Notes: generated from the sequence alone by a model not told the origin. Numbered from the stretch's first letter, positions 43,540 to 51,657 are shown. The stretch is DNA of 64,000 nt from CADEFX01 sp963806735 (GCA_963806735.1 CAWEBE010000025.1:1-64000), one strand, 5' to 3'. Numbers and translations are program-made.

Positions 43540-44042
43540 TCCCGCGCTCCTTCGCCACCGCCCGTTCCCCCCGGACGGCGGCGCCCCGCGCCGAAAAGTG
43601 TTCTGTGCTGCTGGACCTTGGCGCGCGCCTGGGAGCGGCGCGCCTCGAAGCGTCCGGGCTCCCACATCTGAAATTTCTCGCCAAGGCCGACAAAAGTGAT
43701 GTGCGTTGCAATGCCGGCGTGGCGGCAAAGCGCTTCAGGAAGCACGATACGTCCGTCCTGATCGACGACGAGAACCTGGACGTCACCATAGAGCGCGACA
43801 GACAGCTCGTCCCGCTCGTCCGAATAGTCTGGCAGGCCTGCGAGAAGCCCATCGATTTTCTGCGCAAGTCTCTCGCCGCCTGCATCGAGCGCTGGAGCGT
43901 CGAGCGAGGGGTAGCAGTAGATGCCGCCGGAGCCGCCCTGGCTGTAGCCGTCGCGCTCGAGCACGGCACGGAAAGAAGCAGGGACCGAGACCCGGCCCTT
44001 GGCGTCGATCTTGTTTGTGAATGTCGAGACAAAGCGATCCAT
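43536..44042 (-). CDS. mraZ: Transcriptional regulator MraZ
   Basis: MraZ is a DNA-binding protein of the SpoVT/AbrB-like fold that represses the dcw operon by binding TGGGN repeats. The 168-residue protein contains the two tandem domains: TNKIDAKGRVSVPASFRAVL in the first and DQDGRIVLPEALCRHAGI in the second. It ends in a disordered glycine-rich tail. It is the first gene of the cluster. A phased TGGGN array lies about 150 bases upstream. Confidence 0.95.
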   Translation of the reverse strand: MDRFVSTFTNKIDAKGRVSVPASFRAVLERDGYSQGGSGGIYCYPSLDAPALDAGGERLAQKIDGLLAGLPDYSDERDELSVALYGDVQVLVVDQDGRIVLPEALCRHAGIATHITFVGLGEKFQMWEPGRFEARRSQARAKVQQHRTLFGAGRRRPGGTGGGEGARE

Positions 44043-44194
44043 CCCTTCGGTTCTCGAGCCTCACTCCGACACCACAACTCTTCATCGCGCGACACCGCTC
44101 CGGGCGGAGCGCGGGCGGTCGCAAAGTCATTCGGCCCTCGACGAATGTCTTGCGCCGCGGCCCGCGCCCCTTGCCCGGTGCGGACGGGCGCATA

Positions 44195-44228
44195 TGGGAT
44201 GCCATGGGATATTATGGGTGTCAATGGT
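44195..44228. promoter_or_regulatory. MraZ-type operator: phased TGGGN repeats
   Basis: TGGGA (44195), TGGGA (44205) and TGGGT (44215) recur with an exact 10-base period, followed in phase by a degenerate TGGTC (44225). TGGGN repeats separated by 5 bases are the described MraZ binding site. The repeats read on the plus strand, opposite to mraZ transcription. The array lies about 150 bases before the mraZ start. Confidence 0.7.
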
Positions 44229-44314
44229 CCGTTAACCGCTTTCCACGGACTGCAATGGAGCATGTCGGCGTGTGCTCAATGCGCAACGCCGGGGCACCGC
44301 CAGCCAACACCTGG

Positions 44315-44330
44315 TTAATCACCGGTTAAC
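44315..44330. promoter_or_regulatory. CtrA-type box TTAA-N7-TTAAC
   Basis: TTAA at 44315-44318, seven bases, then TTAAC at 44326-44330: a perfect match to the CtrA consensus. It lies in the gap between mraZ and the divergent ModA-like gene, 82 bases before ATG 44412 and 272 bases before the mraZ start. CtrA is the cell-cycle master regulator of alphaproteobacteria. Confidence 0.65.
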
Positions 44331-44411
44331 GTCGCGAAAAATGCCTGCAAATGTGCGAATAATCGCTCCGCTTGGGTCGGAGTGGGTCAGTTCGCGGCAA
44401 CGGGGTTCACC

Positions 44412-45182
44412 ATGGGCAAGCGCTGTTTCATTGCATCGCTTCTGGTTGCCGTGCTGCTCAGTGCTGGCGGCGAGGTTGCAGTAGCGTCCGAGAGCCTCAC
44501 CATTCTCAGTGGCGGTGCGGCGAAGTCTGCCCTCATCGACGCGATTGCCGCTTATGAAAAGGCGGCAGATCGCAAAGTCGCCGCCGACTTCGCGCCGATG
44601 GGTGCGCTGACGAAGAAGATCGAGGCTGGCGCGCGCGCCGATGTGCTGGTGCTCTCCGCCGAGGTCATGAGCGAAGCGGAGAAGAAGGGTTGGATCGCAC
44701 CCGATACAATCGTCGAGGTCGGCCGGGTCGGCGTCGGCGTGGCTGTGCATGAAAATGCGCCTGCTCCCGATATCTCGACGCCGGAAGCCTTCAAGGCAAC
44801 ACTGCTGGCGGCCAAGTCGATCGTGATGATCAATCCGGCCACCGGCACCAGCGGCAAGCATCTGGCCGGTGTGTTTGCGACGCTTGGCATCGAGGATTTG
44901 CTGAAGCCGAAGCTGACGTTTCTCGAGGGCGGCTATGTCGTGGAACGTGTCGGGCGCGGTGAGATCGAGATCGGCCTGCACCAGATCACGGAGATTCTCC
45001 CCGTCAAAGGCGTGAAGCTCGTAGGGCCATTGCCGCCAGCCTTGCAGAAGCAAACCATTTACGTCGGCGCGGTCGCAAAGTCGGCGGCAAGAGCGGACGA
45101 CGCGCGCCGCTTCCTCGCGCTCCTGCATACACCGGAGATGCGCAAGGCGATTGCCGCCAAGGGATTTGCAGTGGCCCCGTGA
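44412..45182 (+). CDS. ModA-like periplasmic substrate-binding protein
   Basis: A 256-residue exported protein with a signal peptide (CFIASLLVAVLLSAGGEVAVA) and a type 2 periplasmic binding fold of the ModA/molybdate family. TILSGGAAKSALIDAIAAYE begins it. FAPMGALTKKIEAGARADVL and MINPATGTSGKHLAGVFATLG include the usual ligand-loop regions, and EIGLHQITEILP follows. No ABC ATPase or permease is nearby, so it may be an orphan binding protein and the ligand is unknown. ATG 44412 is used; 10 more in-frame residues lie upstream. Confidence 0.82.
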   Translation: MGKRCFIASLLVAVLLSAGGEVAVASESLTILSGGAAKSALIDAIAAYEKAADRKVAADFAPMGALTKKIEAGARADVLVLSAEVMSEAEKKGWIAPDTIVEVGRVGVGVAVHENAPAPDISTPEAFKATLLAAKSIVMINPATGTSGKHLAGVFATLGIEDLLKPKLTFLEGGYVVERVGRGEIEIGLHQITEILPVKGVKLVGPLPPALQKQTIYVGAVAKSAARADDARRFLALLHTPEMRKAIAAKGFAVAP

Positions 45183-45301
45183 GAGGGAACCGACGCAAAC
45201 GCGCCACTCCTCAACGCTTTTGTTGAGTTGCTCACTTGCCGCGCCGATTGCGCCGCTCTAACCGTTGAGCGTTGGATTCGCACGCATCGGAGGACAATGG
45301 G

Positions 45302-45607
45302 ATGCGCAGAACTGCATTTGCTCTCTTCGTGGGACTTGCCGCAGCGAGCTTCATAAGCGCTCCGGCCTTCGAGACGCAGGCGCAGGGGGCCAAAAAAGCC
45401 ACCAAAAGCGCCAACTGCGCACCCAAGCGCGGTCGCGGCTGGGCACCAACGGAAGCCATGGCGCGCTTCCAGGCCTGGGAGATCGTGGCGCAGACGACCG
45501 GCAACTGGCCGATCATGTCCGACACGTTCAAGAACGAGCGTTACAAGTGCAAGACCGATCCGGCCGGCTACATGTGCGACAGCTGGATCGACGTCTGCAA
45601 AAGCTGA
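45302..45607 (+). CDS. Small secreted Cys-containing protein
   Basis: A 101-residue protein with a signal peptide (TAFALFVGLAAASFISAPAF) and a basic, lysine-rich start to the mature part. It ends with a region holding conserved-looking cysteines (KCKTDPAGYMCDSWIDVC). Disulfides are likely. I do not recognise the family. It lies alone on the plus strand after the ModA-like gene. Confidence 0.65.
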   Translation: MRRTAFALFVGLAAASFISAPAFETQAQGAKKATKSANCAPKRGRGWAPTEAMARFQAWEIVAQTTGNWPIMSDTFKNERYKCKTDPAGYMCDSWIDVCKS

Positions 45608-45659
45608 AGGCGCGCGCGCCGGATCTCGAGTTCGGCGCCACCGCATTCGCGATCCACTG

Positions 45660-46049
45660 TTAGGCGATCCGCTCCCAGACCAGCTCGCGGTGCTGCACGA
45701 CGCCGCCCCATGCCTGCGGCGGCGGAAACAGAACCACTCTCTCGCCCTCGAAGACAACGCGCCGAACCTGCTCGGTGCCCATGCGGCGGGGGTCTGATGC
45801 CGCATCGACACGGGTGACCAATCGCTGCCCGTCGAACGTGTATTTGCCGCAGTAGGATTGGTACTCCCGCTCCGTCTCGCCCTCGGGCAGCCGGGCGCGC
45901 CCATCGACAAGCACGGACTGCATCCGGCCGTTCGACGAAAACCAGACCGTGCCCATCGGTTCTGGGCCATAGGGTGGATCGCACGGCTCACCGGCTTCAG
46001 TCTTCGCGCGCGTCTCAACCAGGCGCCAAGTGCCCACGATACTTTGCAT
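45660..46049 (-). CDS. Lipocalin-like domain protein
   Basis: A 129-residue cytoplasmic protein whose start SIVGTWRLVETRAK and later GTVWFSSNGRMQSVLVDGR and YTFDGQRLVTRVDAASDP match the lipocalin-like (PF13924) family, small beta barrels that may bind hydrophobic ligands. The length fits. ATG 46049 is chosen over 46082 because the extra residues do not fit the domain. Confidence 0.75.
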   Translation of the reverse strand: MQSIVGTWRLVETRAKTEAGEPCDPPYGPEPMGTVWFSSNGRMQSVLVDGRARLPEGETEREYQSYCGKYTFDGQRLVTRVDAASDPRRMGTEQVRRVVFEGERVVLFPPPQAWGGVVQHRELVWERIA

Positions 46050-46175
46050 TGCACATTCCCATTGAAGCCAATTACCTGCCACTGTTGTGAGTAGACCACG
46101 GAAAGGCTGCCGACAAGCTCGCGGCGTCGATGAGCGCTGACGAGCCGCACACCTGCGAGCATTGAGGAAAACCGC

Positions 46176-46577
46176 GTGCCCATCTATCCCGGCTCATGCC
46201 ATTGCGGCGCCGTCACCTTCCGCATCGACACTGATATCGTCGAGCTGACGACGTGCGACTGCTCCCTGTGTGCGCGCAAGAATGCGCTGATGACCAAGGT
46301 GCACGAGAGCGCGCTGACCATCGTCTCGGGGCAGGATGTCCTGTCGCTCTATCAATGGAATACGCGGCGCGCCCAGCACTACTTTTGCTCGCGCTGCGGC
46401 ATCTACACGTTCCACCGCAAGCGCTCGGAGCCCAACCACTATGGTGTGAACGTGTTCTGCCTGGAGGATTTCGATCCCGCTTCCGTCCCGGTCCGTGCGA
46501 CCGAAGGCATCGGCATGTCGGTGTCTGATCCGGACGCGCGGCCACAATGGCCGGGACCGCGCGAACGATACAACTGA
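46176..46577 (+). CDS. GFA-family (glutathione-dependent formaldehyde-activating-like) protein
   Basis: A 133-residue zinc protein. The cysteine pattern is diagnostic: GSCHCGAVTF, CDCSLCARKN and FCSRCGIYTFHRKRS. Together they give the seven Cys that bind two zinc ions. The family was named for activating formaldehyde with glutathione, but most members have no proven function. Translation appears to start at GTG 46176. It stands alone. Confidence 0.88.
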   Translation: MPIYPGSCHCGAVTFRIDTDIVELTTCDCSLCARKNALMTKVHESALTIVSGQDVLSLYQWNTRRAQHYFCSRCGIYTFHRKRSEPNHYGVNVFCLEDFDPASVPVRATEGIGMSVSDPDARPQWPGPRERYN

Positions 46578-46695
46578 ACGGGCATCGTTCCGAGCGGAAC
46601 AGTTACGCGACCTGGTTTGCGCCATGTGTTGCCAACGACGGCAATCGCCGTTCGCAGCAACGAGCCATTGGGCTCGCGCAACCTAGGAGAGACAA

Positions 46696-47079
46696 ATGAA
46701 GAAAATGATCATGATGGCAGTGGCGATGTCGCTGCTCGCCGGCCCGGCCTTCGCGAGCTGTGGCTCGCACGGCGGCTACTCAGGCGGATATGGCGCTTCT
46801 CGCGTATCGCAGCCGAAGTATTCGGCGATGCCGCGCTCTATGCCCGCAAAGGCAAAAGCGGCCGTCGGCCAATCGGCGACCACTGCCAATGCCGCAGGCA
46901 CGACGTCTGACACCACCAAGGCCAAGCCGAGTGCATCACCAGGGGCGACTGCCCAGCCGTTGAAAACGGCAACTGCCGACCTCGACGCGGCTATTTCCGC
47001 GCCGGGAGCCGCTGCGGCGCCCGAGTGCAAGAAGTACTCGGCGACAATTGGCGCGATGATCAGCGTCGCGTGCGAATGA
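46696..47079 (+). CDS. Small secreted Gly/Ala-rich protein
   Basis: A 127-residue protein with a typical signal peptide (MIMMAVAMSLLAGPAFAS). The mature part is glycine-, alanine-, serine- and threonine-rich and low in complexity, with a C-terminal Cys pair (ECKKYSATIGAMISVAC). The ribosome site GGAGAG precedes ATG 46696, and a strong hairpin follows the stop. The function is unknown. Confidence 0.7.
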   Translation: MKKMIMMAVAMSLLAGPAFASCGSHGGYSGGYGASRVSQPKYSAMPRSMPAKAKAAVGQSATTANAAGTTSDTTKAKPSASPGATAQPLKTATADLDAAISAPGAAAAPECKKYSATIGAMISVACE

Positions 47080-47100
47080 GCGTGACGATGATCTGTGACG

Positions 47101-47131
47101 TTTGGGGGCGGATCCGCATCCGCCCCCAAAT
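47101..47131 (+). terminator. Strong hairpin after the Gly/Ala-rich protein gene
   Basis: TTTGGGGGCGGAT and ATCCGCCCCCAAA pair perfectly over 13 bases around a CCGC loop, 22 bases after the stop. The stem is flanked by A/T. It could serve genes from both sides, since the peroxiredoxin gene ends at 47181 on the other strand. Confidence 0.7.
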
Positions 47132-47180
47132 TCTTTCACGCCGTGCGTGTCAACCTCTGCAGCGGGGCCGCCATTTGGCT

Positions 47181-47828
47181 TCAAGCGATGCTGCGTAGCA
47201 CAGCCAGCGTTGCCGCCGGCTCGGGTCGCACCGTGTAGTCGGGATCGACCTCGGCCGAGCGGACGATACCGCTCCGATCGACAACATAGCGCGCCGGCAT
47301 GGGTAGCTCCCACTCCGGGTGCCCCGTGTTTTTCGGCAGGTCGATGCCGAAGCCCTGGTACACGACCTTGAGGTCTTCGGGGATCGTGAAGACCAGGCCG
47401 AACGACCTTGCGACCTGCAGCCTCGCGTCCTCCACGATCGGAAATGTCAGGTTGTGCTTCGTCGCCAGATCGTTCGAGACCTCGCGCTTCTCGCCCGAGA
47501 AGACAACGAGCTCGCCACCCAGCACCTTGATGTCAGCGTAGATTGCCTGCAGAGCTTCCAGCTCATGCCTGCAATACGGTCACCAGTGTCCTCGGAAGAA
47601 CGACAGGATCAAAGGTCCGCGCGTGAGAAGACCTGCGGAGTCAATTGCCCGTCCGTCATAGCTGACGCCGGCAAAGGCCGGCATCTCCTGTCCGGCCGCG
47701 GTGACTGTGGCGAGGATTCCCGAGGCGCGCAGATCATCGGTTGCGCGCTGCATGATCGCCCGCGTCTCAGGAGGTCTGCGCTTGGCCGAAGCCGCACGCG
47801 TCTCATCGAACTTGTTCTTGAGCGACAT
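47181..47828 (-). CDS. Peroxiredoxin-like protein with in-frame UGA at the first active-site Cys (probable selenoprotein)
   Basis: The gene encodes a 215-residue peroxiredoxin-like (AhpC/TSA) protein if the UGA at 47580-47582 is read through. Before it the frame reads GPLILSFFRGHW, and after it, in the same frame, PYCRHELEALQAIYADIK. The family consensus here is FYRGxWCPYC. The UGA therefore replaces exactly the first Cys of CxxC, giving Sec83-P-Y-Cys86. The rest is intact: SNDLATKHNLTFPIVED, LPMPARYVVDRSGIV and a normal C-terminus. A SECIS-like hairpin follows the UGA. The start at ATG 47828 has GGAGGT upstream. Such enzymes reduce peroxides or disulfides, and selenium would raise the rate. 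The alternative is a nonsense mutation of a Cys codon. The host needs selA, selB, selC and selD, which are not in the window. Confidence 0.8.
47542..47575 (-). promoter_or_regulatory. Candidate bacterial SECIS hairpin after the UGA
   Basis: In the mRNA sense, ATTGC pairs with GCAAT at the base, an AG/AG internal loop follows, then GCA with TGC, a bulged U, and GAGCU with AGCUC closing a GGA loop. The loop begins about 20 bases after the UGA and starts with G, as bacterial SECIS elements require (loop 16-37 bases after UGA, G in the first two loop positions). The pairing was worked out by eye. Confidence 0.65.
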
Positions 47829-47998
47829 TCCAGAACCTCCGTTCCCGCGCCGCGACTGCGGAATCAAATGGATCCGATGCTACAATATGAGGTCTACCTC
47901 AGCGTGCAGCACGATTGCGTGAAGCCCGATCCGGATGGCGATGGGCCGAGGAGTTTTCCGGCCCATCACCGCGTCCTGGTCCCGCTCGCTCTTTCTCT

Positions 47999-48967
47999 TC
48001 ACGCCACGCGCGCCAGCTTCTGCAGCGAGCGGATGTGTTTTGGCCCCGGCGCGCCGGGGAACGATTGCGGCCAGTTGGCATAGGCCACTTCGCCCAGATA
48101 GATGTCCCCGCGCGAGTCCATCGTGATGCCATGCGGCGCCATGAACTTGCCGGTCTCGAGACCCGGTCCCTTCTCGCCGCCGATGCGGGCGATGCGCTTG
48201 CCCTTGGCGTCGACGATGCTGAGGCGCGGGCCGAGGTTCGGCACCTTCAGGTTGATCGCCAAGCTCGGGCCCAGCTCGCCGATGATGAACTGCGGCTGCT
48301 TGCCGGCGCGGCAGGAGCAGTAGATGGCGCACGGCCGATGCAGGTTGTTCCACTGTGTCTCGTACTTGCCGTTGCCGTCGAACACCTGCACGCGATGGTT
48401 CTCACGGTCGGCCACGTAGATCCAGCCGTCCGGATCGGTAGCGATATTGTGCACGATGTTGAACTGGCCGGGATCGGTGCCGGGCTCGCCCCACGACATG
48501 ATGAGCTTGCCGTCCGGCGTGTACTTGTGCACGCGCGCGTTGCCGTAGCCGTCCGACACATAGATCTCGCCCTTGGGCGACTGCGCGGTGTGCGTGCAGC
48601 GGTGGAACGGCTCGCCGCTCATGTAGGGGGCCGGTTTGTCGGGCAGGCCGATGGTGAGCAACACCTTGCCGTCGGTGGAGCACTTCCTCACCGTGTGGTC
48701 GCCGTCGTCGGTGCACCAGAGGTGATCGTGCTCGTCGACATGCAGGCCGTGCGCGCGCTTGAACAGGCCTTCGCCCCATGAGCGCAGGAAATTACCCTCG
48801 CGGTCGAACACCACCATCGGGTGCTCGCCGCGATTGAAAACGTAGACTTGGTCCTTGCTGTCGACGGCAACCGAGCCGACGTCCTTCAGCTCCCACCCGT
48901 CGGGCAGCTTGCCCCAGCCTTCCACGAATTTGTAGCGATGCTCGCCGCTGCCCACGACGTCCGACAT
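47999..48967 (-). CDS. NHL-repeat beta-propeller protein
   Basis: A 322-residue protein made of repeated NHL-type blades, each with the pattern GIxxDxxGxIYVxD: for example GSVAVDSKDQVYVFNRGEHP, GLHVDEHDHLWCTDDGDHTV and NIATDPDGWIYVADRENHRV. About six blades form a propeller. It resembles the peptidyl-alpha-hydroxyglycine alpha-amidating lyase family, but bacterial members are rarely characterised. No signal peptide is visible, so it is probably cytoplasmic. Confidence 0.8.
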   Translation of the reverse strand: MSDVVGSGEHRYKFVEGWGKLPDGWELKDVGSVAVDSKDQVYVFNRGEHPMVVFDREGNFLRSWGEGLFKRAHGLHVDEHDHLWCTDDGDHTVRKCSTDGKVLLTIGLPDKPAPYMSGEPFHRCTHTAQSPKGEIYVSDGYGNARVHKYTPDGKLIMSWGEPGTDPGQFNIVHNIATDPDGWIYVADRENHRVQVFDGNGKYETQWNNLHRPCAIYCSCRAGKQPQFIIGELGPSLAINLKVPNLGPRLSIVDAKGKRIARIGGEKGPGLETGKFMAPHGITMDSRGDIYLGEVAYANWPQSFPGAPGPKHIRSLQKLARVA

Positions 48968-49315
48968 AGCGTTCCCCTTCTTGTGGCTGCTTCCTCATCG
49001 ACCAGTGTTTCAGAAACGATCCGGCTAAGCGAGAGGTGTCGGAGAAATCAGCCCGCACAACGGGATTGGACGAGGGAATTGCGCATCGAGGCTGGCACCC
49101 GCGCGGGATGCCGGCGACGTGCACGGGAGCATGGTCGCGATCGGTCGCGTAGATCGACTTTCAAAGTTGTATTGGCGCGTATTGGTTAAGCATGGCTGTA
49201 GATTAATCCTCCTGTCATTCACGCCGTAAACCAACGTTCATCTGAATATCGGTCAGAATGCCAAGTATTGATGCAGAGTTACTCTGCATCTGCAACATCT
49301 CCGGAGGATGCCCGC
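48968..49315. other. Intergenic stretch with no supported gene
   Basis: About 350 bases between the divergent propeller gene and the small secreted protein gene. It must contain the promoters of both. I see no strong palindrome, and the sequence near 49,160-49,250 is AT-rich. A GGAGG ribosome site precedes ATG 49316. Confidence 0.4.
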
Positions 49316-49522
49316 ATGAAGTCACGTTTGACACTCGCCACTCTCGCCGCTGCTGCTGCGCTCGTTGCACTGCCGACCAGTTCGCAGGCCGGCGGTCTCG
49401 GCCTCGGCAGGGCTGGCTGCCTGTTCAACTGGATGCGGCACGACCGCGTCGTCGCCGCCCCGGCCAAGGTCGAGAAGGTCAAGGTCAAGAAGGTCAAGAA
49501 GGCCGCCATGCCGATGAAGTAA
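49316..49522 (+). CDS. Small secreted Lys/Val-rich peptide
   Basis: A 68-residue protein starting at ATG 49316 after GGAGG. It has a signal peptide (LTLATLAAAAALVALPTSSQA), a short glycine-rich mature start (GGLGLGRAGCLFNW), and a C-terminal run of alternating Lys and Val (KVEKVKVKKVKKAA). After cleavage the product would be a basic peptide of about 44 residues. A clear terminator follows. I do not recognise a family. Confidence 0.65.
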   Translation: MKSRLTLATLAAAAALVALPTSSQAGGLGLGRAGCLFNWMRHDRVVAAPAKVEKVKVKKVKKAAMPMK

Positions 49523-49550
49523 GCGGCCGTCTTTGACGAGCCGGATTGCT

Positions 49551-49580
49551 AACCCCGCGCTGACGCGCGGGGTTTTCTTT
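49551..49580 (+). terminator. Rho-independent terminator
   Basis: AACCCCGCG and CGCGGGGTT pair around a short CTGACG-type loop, followed by TTCTTTT. It lies 28 bases after the stop of the Lys/Val-rich peptide gene and has the classic GC stem plus T run. Confidence 0.8.
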
Positions 49581-49593
49581 TGCGCAGACGCCG

Positions 49594-50715
49594 TCAGATG
49601 GGATAGCGCAAGATCGCAGCCAGGTGCGCCCGGCCAGGGATGTCCTCCTTGCGCACCGCCAGCACGCGCGCGCCGCTGAGCAAGGCGCGGCCAGCAATCT
49701 CATCGACGATGCCATAGGTCTTGGCGCTCGGCCCCTCGGCGAAGGTGACGCGGCCGTCGGCCTCGTCCACGGTGCCGGGGATGACCTCGTCGATGTCGAG
49801 CATGAGCTGCTCGATTGCACCGTAGGTTGCCGCCCGCGCTGCATCCGAGATATCGCTGGTGGCGCGGCCTTGCCCCTTTCGGTCCTCGAACAGCGCTTTC
49901 GCCGCCTCGAGGTCGCGTGCATAGGTCCTGTCCAGGATCGGCCGCGCCGCAGCCGCGAGCTCGGCATCGCTCATCCGGTCCGGGCTGGCGGAGATTCCCG
50001 CTGCCACGAGCCCCGGATAGGTGTTGACGGAGCGGAAGATCGACGCCAGCGGTTCAGTCGCGGCAAGAATGAGCGGCGTGTCGCGGCCAGCGAGGACTGC
50101 ACGCAGGGCAGCATCGACCTGGCGGGCGTACTTGCGCAGCAGGTCCTTCTCCCCTTCCTTCCCCCGATCGCTTATCCTCTGCGAGCCCTTGTCGTTCGCC
50201 TGCCGTTTCAATGCATCGGCGCCATCCTTGGGAAGATCTCGGATCTTGACCTCCTGCGCCGGCAGATCGGCGAATGCCTCGACTAGGCGTGCCGCATTCT
50301 CCGACAGGGCCAGCACGAAGGTCTCGTGCGGGAAGGTGATGGCGCGCAGCAGCGGCTTCAGATGGAAACGGTCGGAGACCTCTGCCATGGCGGTGAGCCG
50401 GTTGGGCAGGCGAAACGTGCGCATCGCGTCCGGTGTGACCAAAACGGCGAGGCTCATCGCCTGGTATTTCCAGAATCCATCGTCATCGGCGAGCTCCGCC
50501 AGCTGGTCGCCAATGACAGCCAGGCGGCGTTTGTCGAAGCGGACGGCTTCGAGTTGTCCCAGCGCCACCTTGGTCAGGTTCTTGAGCTCGATGCGGCTGG
50601 CCGCGGTGTCCTGCGTCACGGGCGTGGTGGGCAGGTAGATCGAGACGCAAGCGTCCGCCCGCGTTGCGGCCAGCGCCTTGAGCTCCGGAAGGGTCGGAAT
50701 ATCGACGTACAGCAT
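49594..50715 (-). CDS. baeRF-family protein (bacterial archaeo-eukaryotic release-factor domain)
   Basis: A 373-residue cytoplasmic protein resembling the bacterial aeRF1-like families: the start LYVDIPTLPELKALAATRAD and ACVSIYLPT, central SENAARLVEAFADLP, and LAATEPLASIFRSVNTYPGL are typical, as is the terminal LSGARVLAVRKEDIPG. The family is related to the eRF1/Pelota/VLRF1 superfamily and may act on stalled ribosomes, but the role in bacteria is unproven. ATG 50715 is used; the frame also allows 50736. Confidence 0.65.
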   Translation of the reverse strand: MLYVDIPTLPELKALAATRADACVSIYLPTTPVTQDTAASRIELKNLTKVALGQLEAVRFDKRRLAVIGDQLAELADDDGFWKYQAMSLAVLVTPDAMRTFRLPNRLTAMAEVSDRFHLKPLLRAITFPHETFVLALSENAARLVEAFADLPAQEVKIRDLPKDGADALKRQANDKGSQRISDRGKEGEKDLLRKYARQVDAALRAVLAGRDTPLILAATEPLASIFRSVNTYPGLVAAGISASPDRMSDAELAAAARPILDRTYARDLEAAKALFEDRKGQGRATSDISDAARAATYGAIEQLMLDIDEVIPGTVDEADGRVTFAEGPSAKTYGIVDEIAGRALLSGARVLAVRKEDIPGRAHLAAILRYPI

Positions 50716-50871
50716 GATTGTCATCTCCGACTGCATTGCTCCTGTTACGACTTTACGGCATTCCGCCCTTCCCTCTTATCGGTGGAATTGCCCTTCGCCA
50801 TGGCGGCAGGCCCTGGCATTGTCGCGCGCTGCACCGGCGTTAACCTCACCGGTCACGAGATGTGATCCAGG

Positions 50872-51510
50872 ATGACAAGGCGAAGACCAGACATGCTGCC
50901 CGCGGACGATGTGCCAGTGACGCCCGGCGACCCGGCCGGGGGCGGCCGGGAGCTGGAGGTGCGGGTGCGCCGCATGCACCGGCGCGACATCAATCGGGTC
51001 TGGGAGTTCCTGAAGCGCGTGTTCCGCGACGTGAACCGCGAGACCGTCGAATACCAGCGGCCACGACACAAGAAGCACTTTCTGGAAATCTACGAAGAAG
51101 ACGGCATCGAGCAGCTCGTGTTCGAGACCAAGCGCGGGGCCAAGTTCGAGCTCGTCGGCTACGCTGAGTACGCCTACGAGATCGTCGGCTCCGACAGCTG
51201 GATGAACCGGCGCTACTTCGAGACGCGCGGCATGCGGCCCCTGTTCGTAGAGGAGATCGCCGTCCACCCCGACTATCATGGCATCGGCATCGGCTCGTAC
51301 ATGTTCGAGCAGATCGAGCATGCTGCCCAACTCAGAGGCTGCACCCACATCGTTCTCGAGGTGGCTGAGAACAATCAGGAGGCCCTTCGTTTTTACCGCA
51401 AGCGAAATTTCCAGAAGCTCGACGCTGCCGTTTTTCTGTCGCGCAAGCTCGAGACGGACGGCGACCTGCTGAACCCGCGCACGCTCAAGCGACGACTCCC
51501 GAGCGGGTAG
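50872..51510 (+). CDS. GNAT-family N-acetyltransferase
   Basis: A 212-residue acetyl-CoA-dependent acetyltransferase. The coenzyme-binding loop is at EIAVHPDYHGIGIGSYMFEQ, matching the Q/RxxGxG/A motif in the form YHGIGIG. The end VAENNQEALRFYRKRNFQKL is the usual last helix-strand. It has a long charged N-terminal part (RRMHRRDINRVWEFLKRVFR). The acceptor is unknown. It stands alone on the plus strand. Confidence 0.85.
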   Translation: MTRRRPDMLPADDVPVTPGDPAGGGRELEVRVRRMHRRDINRVWEFLKRVFRDVNRETVEYQRPRHKKHFLEIYEEDGIEQLVFETKRGAKFELVGYAEYAYEIVGSDSWMNRRYFETRGMRPLFVEEIAVHPDYHGIGIGSYMFEQIEHAAQLRGCTHIVLEVAENNQEALRFYRKRNFQKLDAAVFLSRKLETDGDLLNPRTLKRRLPSG

Positions 51511-51657
51511 AGCGCGATCGTTTCGCATGGAAGCACTTCCGGCTTCCATGCGAAACGTAAATCGCACTCTGAACTTATGAAATAGAGCAGGATTCACGTT
51601 TCGGCCGAAACGCTTCGTATGAGGCAAGGTGATTCAATCCGAAACGATCCTGCTCTA
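51511..51657. repeat. Dispersed palindromic repeat (same family as in the ftsA-ftsZ gap)
   Basis: The element begins AGAGCGCGATCGTTTCGCATGG, contains a hairpin (CGCATGGAAGC...GCTTCCATGCG), continues AATCGCACTCTGAACTTATG and AGAGCAGGATTCACG, and ends GAAACGATCCTGCTCTAG. The middle is a near-exact reverse complement of the element at 26515-26652. It fills the gap between two genes. Confidence 0.65.
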
